Assembly: GCA_004194705.1 (NCBI GenBank)
Contig: SADC01001306.1
Span: 124,001-188,000, forward strand
Source: Ditylenchus dipsaci
Lineage: Eukaryota > Nematoda > Chromadorea > Rhabditida > Anguinidae
Length of the DNA stretch: 64,000 nucleotides
Direction of reading: 5' to 3'
The position numbers and the translations under genes are program-made. Positions 53,290-63,670 of the stretch are shown piece after piece. The notes under the pieces are model-generated. The model did not search any database and had not been told where the DNA came from. It saw only the letters and a list, made by a program, of their open reading frames with translations. How positions within the stretch are numbered: position 1 is the first letter of the stretch; each line of letters begins with the position of its first letter.

Positions 53290-54590
53290 TTTTCTCCATT
53301 TTTTGCCCTGAAATGAGTTTCAGTCACAGTTTTATTCATTCGCACTTAAAGGGGGGAAGCCATTTAGATTTGAAAACAGTTTAACTCTAAAATGATTACA
53401 TTTATTAAATTGTTCACAACTTCTCACTGTCCACCCTTTTTCACAATTTTTTTCAGCTTTCTCATGCAAAATAAGCTGAGCTTTCTGATAGTTTGATCGA
53501 AAGTTTGAGCAAGATCAGTTTTTTTTGAAAAATAACAAATGAAGTCAAAAATTTGGCTAAGTAAGGTATAAGAACTCCTGTTTTGTGTTTTTTTGTCTAA
53601 CTTTTGCATAAAACACCCTGAATTTGCATTTTTGCATGCTTCATTGGTACCAAAATCTTGCAAATTTCTTTCTCTATAAGGCCTCTGTCTTTTTTTTACC
53701 CTCACTCGATAATGAATCACTGCGAAAACTTCAGTCTTGTCAAACAAACGTGAATAATATATGAAATTTTCACTAAAATCTCTTATGCTTTTCATTTTTT
53801 CATGTTTCATCGACGTATGATAGCTCATTCGTAAGCCCTGACAACGGCCAACGCTCTGAGCATAAATGTTTAGAACGTTGAAATAAAAACAGTCAGGTTT
53901 GAAACAGGAATTTGAAGGGATACACTAGTGATCAATTTCCAAATTTTGAACTTCGCGCCTTTTTTCTTTAGTGTACTAAAATGGGAGTTTTGAATGGACG
54001 TGATGTATAATAATTGATACTAGGGTCTGCAGGCGCCTATCGGCGCCTATGCCGTGCGGGAACATTGGTGGTTCGGGCACTATTATTGTGGTTCTTGAAC
54101 ATCAGTGGTTCATTTACATTAGTAGTTCAGGCATATTAATCTTTCGAGTGCGTTAATAGTTAGGGCAGATCATACACCCTACTTGTTACTTCGCCTACCT
54201 TAGCCTATCCTCGTATATCCTCGCCTATCTTCGCCTATCCTCGCCTACCCTCGACTACAAATGTAGTTTTAAATTCATTCAAAATTTGAATTTGAGAACA
54301 AACTTTTTGAAAACTATGAGATTTAAAAAATGCGCGACTTTTAAAAAATTGTGATTGTATTTGAAAAAAAAACAAATATAAACCCACTTTTCACTTTCAA
54401 AGGGCAAAATCTCAATTTTTTTCACATTAATTTTCAAATCTAATTCCGAAAGGTCCTCCGCCATTGAAAGATTTTTCAAATGAGTATGAACATGCAGACA
54501 AAAATATTACACTAAAAAAAGTTTTCATTTGTGACCAAACATGTACTCAAATGCGTTAACCAACCAACCACCCACCATCCCAAATACTAT
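53290..54590. other. AT-rich intergenic DNA with small arrays
   Basis: Bases 54025-54060 have CAGGCGCCTATCGGCGCC and 54180-54260 have eight TCGCCTATCC words. A minus-strand open frame of 134 codons at 53828-53424 has no homology that I recognise, and its N-terminal part overlaps sequence also present in the arms of the 45171-47143 palindrome (CATTCGTAAGCCCTG). Confidence 0.4.
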
Positions 54591-54599
54591 ATAGAGATT

Positions 54600-54945
54600 T
54601 CGAGTGGAAAATGCTGCGAAGAAGGCATGAAGCAAAACAATATTTGCAACAAAAAAGGATTTTAGCAGCGAAAAAAAAGTATTTTAGCAGCAAAAAAATC
54701 TTTTGCAGCACGAAGAGTCTTTTTGCAGCAAAAAAAAGTATTTTTGAAGCAAAAAGAAGTTTTCTTGCAACAGACAAAATTTGCAGCAAAAAAAGTTCTT
54801 TTGGGAGCAAAAAAGTCCTTCTGCAGCAAAAAAAGTCTTTTTGGCGCAAAAAAAAGTCTTTTTGCAGCAAAAAAAATTAGCAGCAAAAAAAAGTCCTTTA
54901 GGAGCAAAAAGAAGTCTTTTTGCAGCAAGGAAAAGCTTTGCCCGT
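54600..54945. repeat. Single-orientation array GCAGCAAAAAAAGTCTTTTT
   Basis: About fourteen diverged copies of the word forming the arms of 48257-49790, ending AAAGCTTTGCCCG. The opposite arm is missing, so this looks like an older, half-deleted relative. Confidence 0.7.
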
Positions 54946-54949
54946 TAAT

Positions 54950-56200
54950 TATTTAGTGAAATACAAAGTTTTGAAGTGCGTTAAATCGGTAAACATATTC
55001 CGCCGTCAAAAACAACGGGGGCGGGGGGGGGGACCAAGGCAAATTTTGGTACTTTTTCACGCTTCCGAGACTCTTAGTTTCCACTTTTTATTTCTGTGGG
55101 AAAAACCCTCGCGGCTAGCTATAATAAATCGACTATGCTCTACAAGATGGCATTATCAGAATTTGCGTATCGAATTTTACAGTTCGAGGGGGGGGGGGGG
55201 TTGCTGGGCGCTGAATTCACGGCGATATCTCTTCTGGAAGCTGGCGACGCTCTTTCCTTCTTCGATGAACCATTCGACGCATTTTGCTCACTCTTCTGCA
55301 TTGTAAGGCATCTGAAAAGAGATAATTTTTAAAAAGAAAAGTTTTCAGCAACACAATAACATGACAACAAAAATCGTGTAGTATCATTAGATTTGCTAAC
55401 GTCTCCTCTTTCGAATAAAAAAAATTCGACGTAATGTTGAAAAATAAAAAATTTATGGCGAAATTTCATAGGTCCGTTTTTAATGCGTCACCCTTTACAT
55501 TCCATATATGGGGATGTCTGTGTTCTCTTTTTAAGTTGCATCATCAGAGCACCATAAAGCTATTTTTATTTAAATGAAATATCTAGTATACATCTTTTCT
55601 AGAAGAAACTCTACTTTTCAAAACCTCATTGAAGTTGCAAGTTTGTAGAATTCGCTTCTTAGTAGTATGTTAGATGTCATTCCAACTGAACCCAAATGCA
55701 TTGTTTGAATTATTCTAAACTTCTGCTAAAGTTATCTTGACAACAATGAAATTTCACTTGAACACAGCTAATGCTCCACCAAACCATTTTGAACAAGGAT
55801 AAATCCAGAGGCGTAACAGATCTGAATTTTGTTTGTGCTACTTTTTAAGTTTAAATGGCCAACCGCTTGATTAAGTTGTTGGAATCCGTTAGTTGAGGCG
55901 AAAGCGAGAGCCTGAAAATTATGAAGTCTTTTTTAAATCTGCTATTTGTGATTACTTGTCCATATTTTGATAAGCTGCAGAATTTAGTCAGCCAAAACTG
56001 GAACAGTATTTGCGAGGAAAACACAACGACACAAACGCTTCCCATCCTGAATCGTATATTAATAACTAGAAGACACGAATGAATTACATTTTACCATCTA
56101 TTATTTAGCAGAGAAGAGGTTATGGACAGGGACATACAAAGTGCCCCGTACACAAACAAATTACTCAATTTTGGTGCCTGAATTTAATTCTTTATATATT
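54950..56200. other. Intergenic DNA
   Basis: Includes a G-run followed by GACCAAGGCAAATTT at 55020-55040 (edge of a GCCTTGGTCC-type element) and a second G-run at 55188. The rest has no recognisable repeat or gene. Confidence 0.4.
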
Positions 56201-56389
56201 TACGCAATATTGAAAGGACCATACTTGTTGATGCAAATGAAAATTTGCAAATTCAAATGCGCGCGGGACACTTCTCTTTCGTCTAGGGTTGACCAATTGA
56301 CCGGTCAAATAAAACTCGGTCAATTGACCGAAAAGCAGTCAATTGTAATTTTTTTATCTTAGTACCTCTCTACTATTTTTTTATAGTTA

Positions 56390-56544
56390 CAGTTCAACCT
56401 TTCTATAACGTAACGTTTCATTAACGTAACCCCTTATTAACGTAAGTCCATCCGTGCTTTGGTTGATCTATAAAGAAACTATTGTTAGTCGACCCTTTTA
56501 TTAGCACTTTTGAGAGACTGGTTGACTGCTGGGAGAGTTGACTG
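56390..56544. mobile_element. Pogo-like MITE
   Basis: CAGTTCAACCTTTCTATAAC … GAGAGTTGACTG between TA dinucleotides. Internal word TTAACGTAA. Further partial ends (AGTTGACTGTA) follow at 56557 and 56572. Confidence 0.55.
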
Positions 56545-57004
56545 TATTAGGATAGTTGACTGTATAAGAACAATTGACTGTATTACATTGCTCTTGTTGA
56601 GAATTTTTGAAATATACATTTTCTCAAATAATGTATATTTCGCCATTTTCGTCAAAAATGAAATTTTGGCCAATGCTTACTGGTTTTCGATCAGCAAAAA
56701 TAAAGATTTTGACGTAAATTTTAAAAAATTTTAAAGATTTGGAGTCCCAAATAAAGTAAAATAAAAAGCCCTGCTGTATTAGGATAATTGACTGTAGCCT
56801 AGTTTTTGAGCGTTGCTTGTTGATAGAGTTTTGAGAGATTTTTGTATTATTAAGGCTTTTATAGTGTTAAAATGTAATAAAAATGAAGCGAAAATACAAA
56901 TATGCCGTAAAATAAATTTGCTTATAACGGGGAACAATTGATCGATTTCTAGTCTACCGGTCAAAAGTAAGCGTACGCCAGTGGCCGCGTACGGCTTTTG
57001 TACA

Positions 57005-57085
57005 GGCCTGGGAAAAAGTGCGATCCCACGATATCCTCCTTGCAAGTCGGCGCTCTAACCAGTTGAGCTATCGGGTCGCCCCAGG
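57005..57085 (-). other. tRNA-derived sequence inside foldback
   Basis: On the minus strand GGGGCGACCCGATAGCTCAA is followed by CTGGTTAGAGCG: a typical tRNA 5' half with A-box and D-arm. The 3' half has GTGGGATCGCAC where the B-box should be. Anticodon stem pairing is poor. Short inverted CAGGCCTGGG/CCCAGGCCTG tips bracket it. Non-functional as a tRNA. Confidence 0.55.
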
Positions 57086-57590
57086 CCTGTTTCTTATTTC
57101 TCTGCTATCTGCCTCCCTTACACAAATAATATTAATTGACCGGTCGATTGACGGTCAATCGACCGGTCAATTGATCGGTCAATTGACTATTGGTCAACCC
57201 TACTTTCGTCTATCATTGTACTCTTTTGAGGCGCTCGAAATTACTCCAAAGAGTAGAGAGCGAGACGAAAGAGAAGTGTCTCGCGCGCATTTGAATTTGT
57301 CAAATTCTCATTTGCATCAACAAGTATGGTCCTTTAAAGTTAAGGATACACTAGTTAGCTCGTCCAAATGGTTTTCCAAATCCTTGGCTTTATACTGAGA
57401 ATTGAAAGCCATGTAGCGCAACCTTTCTACCAAGGTAAATCCGAGTCTTGCAAAATTACACCCTAAATATTTGAGTGGAAGTTGAATTGTGGCACCTAAT
57501 TTTTGAAATCTAGCGCTTAATTTCGATTTCGCTCATCCTAGGCTAATTCTGTGTGCAAAATAACAATCTTTATTAATCTTATAGATTTTG

Positions 57591-57900
57591 CGACGCTAGT
57601 GTCATGTACCCTCCACGCTTAAAAAATCTATTGTCGTATAACTCCCTCCCCAATCATTTTTAGGGGTGCCTAAAACAACCATTTTTCATCATTTTTTTTA
57701 AAAGCTGATATTAGTAATGGCCAGGCCCTCAGATAACCTCCTATCGAAATAACGCCCTCCAAATAACCCCCTAGGTTGAATTTTTTTTGTCTTGGAAGGA
57801 ATCACGCTCAGAGTAGGCCATCGTCCATTGAAACGGTCTCTAGTGAAGGGTGTTTATACGACACTAGGGTTAGGGGGGCGGCTATATGGCACTAGCGCCG
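57591..57900. mobile_element. MITE CGACGCTAGTGTCATGTACC
   Basis: The left end and the right end (GGCTATATGGCACTAGCGCCG) are imperfect inverted repeats related to the ends of 45032-47943. The interior is low in structure. Confidence 0.55.
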
Positions 57901-58052
57901 ATTTTTTCACAAAATTCTGATCATTGATCTTTTTGATTTGAAAGAGAAAGTTTTTTTCTCGACATCTGAACTTTTGCAAATTCTCCTCAATATTTTCTAG
58001 CCTGTCAAATTGCAGCTATCCGCCAAGATTTAATAATAACAATAGAATTAGG

Positions 58053-58660
58053 GATGCAACCGACTCGCCAACGCCATAACTCGCCAACGCAAAATACGGC
58101 TAGGTGAAAACCTGCTTAACGAAAACCTGCTTAGTGAAAATAATATATAGGAAGACGATATAATTAGTTAACAGGTTTCATAAAATAATTTTCAAACAGA
58201 ATTGTTTACTTGTGAAACCTATTAACTAATTATATTGTCTTCCTATATAACTATTTCATTAAGCAGATTTTCGTAAGCAGGTTTTCACCTAGCCCAAAAT
58301 ACTCGCCAATGCGAAAACTCGCCAACGCTAAAAAACTCGCCAACGTCAATCTCGCCAACGGCGAAACTCGCCATCGACAAACGTCGCCAACTACAAAACT
58401 CGCCATCGGTAAGACTATTTATCGGAAAACTTGCCAACGAAAAGCTCGCAAACGAAAAATTCGATTCAACGGTCCCTTTCAGAAGCGGCCATAGGGGCCA
58501 TAGGGAGCCGTTAAATCGAATTTTTGTTGGCGTGTTTCCATTGGCGAGTTTTGCCGTTGGCAAGTGTTTTGCGTTGGTGAGTTTCACCCCTGGTGAGTTT
58601 TGTGTTGGCGAGTTCTGACGTTGGCGTCCCTTTTGCGTTGGCGAGTTGGTTGGTTGCGTC
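58053..58660. mobile_element. Foldback of ACTCGCCAACG words
   Basis: Left tip GATGCAACCGACTCGCC and right tip GCGAGTTGGTTGGTTGCGTC. Both flanks are runs of ACTCGCCAACG-type words, inverted between the two halves. A second palindromic element (58098-58294, tips GGCTAGGTGAAAACCTGCTTA) is inserted in the left array. It ends 14 bases from the stop codon of the membrane-protein gene. Confidence 0.75.
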
Positions 58661-58673
58661 TCATAGAATTACA

Positions 58674-61600
58674 TCAATTTACAGTGGTGAGAACTGAAAA
58701 GAAAACAATGAGTCCCATGATTGCATATGCCATGCAAATATGCGCAGCATTCAAGGAGTAAAACAAGTACTGCTCTTCTTGAGTCACGTTTGCGGCATCT
58801 GAACAATGAAAACTAATAATTGGAAACCAAGATGTTGATGATAATTCTGACCTTGTCGTAGCTCAAACACACTGAAGAACATTCCAGTGAGTCGTGTGAA
58901 TACTGGCCATCCAAATGAGTGAAGCACACAGGCCACTGAGCCGACAAAATACAATAATGGATTGTGGACTACTGTGAGCTGGATGGTTCTGAAGATTGCA
59001 AACAACATCTGTCGATAAAAATAGCTTTCTATATGTCTTAATAATTTTTAAGAGTAGGTTTACCTCAGAGTCAGATACTTGATTTTCTTTATCTTTTGTT
59101 TGGGCAATAGCCACTTCATTAGTTCGGATATCTTAATGATGGTGATGAATAAACTATTTTAGATATAAAACCATAAAACAAACCATCAACATTCTTCACC
59201 TCAGAGATCACCTTCTTCGGAACAGGGTTTGTGTGCGCCCACAGTAGTGTCTTGGATGTGGAAAATTGAAAGGAGCTGGAGCCAATACCAGCAGCAATTG
59301 TGAAAATCCTACCGGGCTTAAAATATTTTCGCTCGTCATTACAAATTCACCGTGTAAATTACTTCAAGCAATATTTTCATGTCTACCAGAGTGCTTCCAT
59401 ACCTGGAAACACTAAATTACAAACCACGGGAAAGTATTTTCTAAAAGTACTCACATTCCTCCTATACTCATACTGAAAAACACAAAGCAAATTGGTCCAG
59501 CCAATAATAAAGCTTTATATGTAATCTTCTTCTGCGAACACAAATTATAGGTTACACAAAAAGTGTAAGCACAAAAACCTGGTTGAAGAAAGTGGTCCAC
59601 GAGAGCACTGAATATGCATCGTAAATGATTTTTAATAATGACCGGATGGTTCTTTTTTCTAATACTTAATTCTAGTAACAAATTTTTTACTTTTTCCCTT
59701 TTTCTTTTTTATATTCAATTTTAACGTAATAGTTTTTTTAAACTAGCGTGTAGCCCTAAATCTCAGCTGTTCAACAAGATTTCTGATGTCAGCAAAGAAT
59801 TTGAAAAAGTTAGAGATTCAGTAGGCATTTTCTGTAAAAATAAGCCACTTTCCGTTCCCAAATTTTTGCAAAATTTATAGTGTTTGGTCTCATTCGAAAG
59901 AAGAGACTATTCCGAGTAAGTTAACTTTTTGCAGAACGCCAACTTCCTATTCGGATCTCGAGATATGGCCTATTCAAAGTTCGACCCGTGTCGGATGTCT
60001 GAAATATGGTTGTTTTCTTTCTTCTATACACAGCTTTAGATTTTTATCACAGGACTCCCACACTTTTTAAACCATTCTTCGCAAAAATTGAGCAGGTTTA
60101 TTTTGTGGTAAAATTTGCGGTCAATTTCTAGGGGAAAAATTGACAATTAATACAAAAGCCATATTTTCAAAACAGAATTAGGTAAAAATTTAGATAAAAA
60201 GCTATTTTTCACTATCGTAAAGGTCGCCCGGTGCGTGTGGCAAAAAATAGCTTTTCTCTTCTCTTCTGTTAAAAAAAATAGGATTTTTGTGTTAATTGCC
60301 AAGTGGCTTCATATTTTTGCGACAAAATTAGGTTTAGAAGAAAAGTCGAGCTTTTCAAAACAGCCTTTTCAGATTAAACTCTATTTTTCAGAACTTTAAT
60401 TTTTGCATGCAGATCGATTTTTGTTGACGAAAGTTGGCAATTACAGTCGACTCTCGATAATCTGTCACTCGCTAATCCGTCACTCTTGATAATCCGTCAC
60501 CCCACGGCCGGTCCCAAGGGGTGACGGATTATCGAGAGTTGACTGTAACACAAAAACTCTGTTTTCAAAAACATAATTAAAAAAAAAATAAAATAAAACT
60601 ACCGAGTATGGGCATTAGTATGATAGGGCAAGACAATTGCCATGAGCAATAAAATGCAATTAAAACACTTGAAGCTAGGAAAGCCTGGTATTTGACTGTC
60701 ACATTTGCGAAATCAAAAAGACAAAAGAGCATACCAAATCCCGTATGAAGATGGCCAATTTTCTATAATAGTTTTGGATCTTTTTCAAATTTGAAGTATG
60801 AAATATAAGAAACCTTTTGTAAACAACAGTAGATTCATCAAATTTATCAGGTAAGCTAGTGTTATCCTTCAGTGAAACATATTGTAGAAATGACAGCCTG
60901 CATTGAGAAAAAATAGCAAATTACAGACTACGTATATTTTATCTAGAATACATTGGCAGCGCAGCTCCTATACTGAAAATGAGTCTGTTTAGTGGTGAAA
61001 TCAAACCTTTAGTTTTGATATTGAGTGAAAGGGGTATGCCCGTGCGTTACACGAAAAAAGGCGAAAAATAGCAGTTTTTTGGAACTCCTGCACTTGGGGG
61101 TGGGGGGTTTGTTACCACCGATTTTTTTACCATAATTTTTGAATTTTTCAGGTTGATCAAGTTGAGTATCTTGATCAAAGTGACAATAGCCCCCTTGATC
61201 AATATGATCCCTCATTAAACAATTCATTCAAGTTATCGAAAGTACCATGCTTACCATGATCAATACAAAAATTTAAAAATTATGGTCAAAAATAGCTAAA
61301 GTACACTGTTTGGGTAGCCAAAAATGCGTTTTTTCAAGTCTAAGTATTCTATAGGCCCTGAAAACAATAAAAGCAGCAAAAAAGTGTGGGAAGGCGATTT
61401 TTCGGAAAAAAACTCATTTGCCTTGGTCCCCCTGTAGTTTTTGGTCATTTTTTGCCTTGGTCACCTCTCTTGGACCTAAAAAATAGAATTTGAACATAGT
61501 TTTGTTAACTGGGGCCTACCGCATGAAGAAACTCTAGTATGCATGTTTTTTCATGCATCCAGAGTCACTTTCGAGTGATTTGTGTCTAAGGTATGTGGGC

Positions 61601-62390
61601 TAACCAAACGGGCTGTCGAGGTATGTTATACCAAGGTCCACGTATTTGGTATAGATCTTATATAGATAGATTACTGTAAGAAAGCTCTGCAATTACACAG
61701 TGTTGATCATGATATCCTCACCTAGAATTTCGGGAAAGGGTGGTTTAATGTGGGTGTTTACGGTGATTTTGGTAGTCTGCTCAAACCTTTTCAAAAAGCC
61801 CATTTCAGTCAATCTCTTATTTAGTCCATTGAAAGTCGCGGTTGAAATCAGGATTGACTTGCATTTCAGATTTTCGCATGTGCATGCAAAACCCTAGTCT
61901 TCACACTTACCGAATGTATAGTCGACTCTCGATTTAACATACACCCTCGGTTTAACATACAGCTGGGTCGGTCCCCAGGGTGTATGTTATATCGAGAGTC
62001 GACTGTAGCTTTAGTATAAATCAGAATAAAAAGGTGTTTTAGGTCTGCATCAAAATCGTGTTTTCTTTCGAAATTTCTTAGACATGAGATGTGATCCGGT
62101 CTTCACTTTCCCATTTTTCCTATTTATCAAAAATAACCTCAAAAGTTGTACAACACATTGTAACAACGGGAAAACTTTGAGAAAGTTGTCCTCCAGTGGA
62201 TCATACACCACAGCTACAGTTATGTAATGGCCAATAGCAAGATTGAAAACGGAATGGTTGATACCACACAAGATGGACAAACACAGGTCACACCAATTGA
62301 GTAGCCGCGTATTTTTAGCAAACTAAATATTTTTCAAGTTATTTACTCGAATTCAAAAAAACCTACCGCTAACAACAATTTATTGGGCAT
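58674..62390 (-). CDS. Uncharacterised multi-pass membrane protein, 350 aa, 13 exons
   Basis: Exons (5' to 3'): 62390-62367, 62322-62138, 60972-60952, 60897-60814, 60762-60735, 60684-60603, 59607-59579, 59531-59455, 59402-59363, 59316-59184, 59131-59064, 59008-58852, 58798-58674. Total 1053 nt, every junction GT-AG and in phase, no internal stop. Ten introns are 44-55 bases; two (1165 and 995) hold TA-flanked MITEs. Hydrophobic stretches lie at about residues 22-48, 57-80, 113-131, 133-150, 155-174, 272-292 and 325-346. A charged loop at about 220-257 contains many Lys/Glu. Conserved-looking patches are GINHSVFNLAIGHY and FVGSVACVLHSFGWPVF. The ATG follows ATTGTTTTTAG by one base. I cannot place it in a family; residues 191-210 are only weakly hydrophobic, so the helix count is uncertain. 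Confidence 0.82.
60444..60545. mobile_element. Pogo-like MITE in membrane-gene intron
   Basis: CAGTCGACTCTCGATAATC … GATTATCGAGAGTTGACTG, TA on both sides, 102 bases. Internal word ATCCGTCACTC. Confidence 0.8.
61919..62005. mobile_element. Pogo-like MITE in membrane-gene intron
   Basis: TAGTCGACTCTCGATTTAAC … TATATCGAGAGTCGACTG, TA on both sides. Internal word GTTTAACATACA. 87 bases. Confidence 0.78.
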
Positions 62391-62399
62391 TCTAAAAAC

Positions 62400-63420
62400 A
62401 ATTTTTGTTTTTTTCTTAAGAAAACTTCACTCTTCTTTCCAAGCCTACCAAAGTTCACCAGAGCAAATTTATTACTTTCAGTCTATTATTTGGTTTTTTT
62501 CATTAGTATTTGTTGTCTGATTGAGAAAGACGGAAAAGTAATTTTTTGTGAGCATTTACAGCTATAAATTATTTTCTTAGGAGGGACTGTAATTAATGAG
62601 GAAATTTGGTCAAATGAACGGCCAATCCTATTGTATACGACAAATTTTTAGTTAAAATTGTTATTTTTTGCTCATAGCTAGAGTGAAGCATTCAAAAGTT
62701 GTTATTTCAGAATTTCCAGTTTTAGTTAGTTCCAAGATGGGCAGTGATAAAAAGAGCTCTGAATGTATTTTAGATTGAGAGTATTGCTAGAATTTATGTC
62801 GCAGGTAAGTCTGCCTTATTGCTTCCCCAAGCGAAGTAATTTCTTGATTAAGAATTTAATTATTCTTAAAAATAGACTTTTAGACTTAATTCGACAAGTC
62901 AATTTTATAATTTTTTTCCACAAACTTTGTATGTAGTCAAAATATTAAGCTTTATTTAAGCCATCACAGAAAAACGGCTCTAATCTACTTTAGGCGTCCA
63001 TAGTCAATTCAGACGTCCCGTGAATTTGGGTGTGCAAGGAAAAAAATGGAGCGTGAAAATGAAAAATGAAAACTTTAGGCGTACAAATGAAACAGAGCAT
63101 TTTCCCAAATAAATAAATGTCATGTCATGGTTACAACTATACGACTATATAAAGATATTTCACACCGTTTTGGTCACTGGAGCTGGGCAAAAAGAGACTG
63201 TATATACATTTTTGGAATCATGTCTAAGGTGAGTGAGTGCGCGTAAAGGTAATTATCCAGTTAAGATCCAGTCCGATTTTGCAGATTATTAAAAAAGAAG
63301 CTATTGTTATTTGAAGAGTCGGCTATAAAACATAGTTCACTCCCTCGCCTAGCTTTCGACCTAAAAATGTGCTTTTTAGAGAAAGTGCTTCAAATAGAGA
63401 CTTTACTAAGATAATTGAAA
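62400..63420. other. Upstream region of the membrane-protein gene
   Basis: No gene. Bases 62810-62890 have a short TTAAGAATTTAATTATTCTTAA palindrome. Bases 63165-63245 are one arm of the hairpin-cored MITE (ATGTCTAAGGTGAGTGAG). Confidence 0.45.
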
Positions 63421-63427
63421 AAATTCG

Positions 63428-63670
63428 ACGCTAGTAGCGAATACCCCCCCCCCCAAACGATTTTCACCTTTTTTACTTTAGTAAAAAGTACCCAAATTAT
63501 GTCCCAGACCCGGAAAATGTGCGCAAACTCTTTATTAGTCACAACTTCCGTACGCTGGCCTACGCCCAAGCCTAAGGGCTGAGCCTAAACTTGTTGTTTG
63601 CAAGGGTAGTTACAGCAATTTTAAAAGCTCGGATTGTTGGGGGGCAGGGGGGGTATTTGCTACTAGCGCC
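63428..63670. mobile_element. MITE GACGCTAGTAGCGAATACC
   Basis: The left end GACGCTAGTAGCGAATACC (followed by a C-run) and right end GGTATTTGCTACTAGCGCC (preceded by a G-run) are inverted. Single ends of the family occur at 27080, 34168 and 36880. The interior includes AAGCCTAAGGGCTGAGCC. Confidence 0.6.

Larger units (their letters stand above)
56284..57202. mobile_element. Foldback of ATTGACCGGTCAA words, TSD CTTTCGTC
   Basis: Ends TAGGGTTGACCAATTGACCG and GACTATTGGTCAACCCTA. CTTTCGTC at 56276-56283 and 57203-57210. The flanks are arrays of TTGACCGGTCAA words. The interior contains a pogo-like MITE (56390-56544) and, near the right end, a tRNA-like sequence on the minus strand. Confidence 0.8.
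56205..57345. mobile_element. Outer MITE with 75-bp inverted ends
   Basis: GAAAGGACCATACTTGTTGA at the left and TCAACAAGTATGGTCCTTTA at the right. The arms pair for about 75 bases (motif AAATGCGCGCGGGACACTTC and complement). The element at 56284-57202 is inserted in it, leaving CTTTCGTC on both sides. Confidence 0.75.

Noticed and set aside
57019..57082. Functional tRNA gene on the minus strand
   Set aside because: The 5' half is tRNA-like, but the anticodon stem does not pair and the B-box is wrong.
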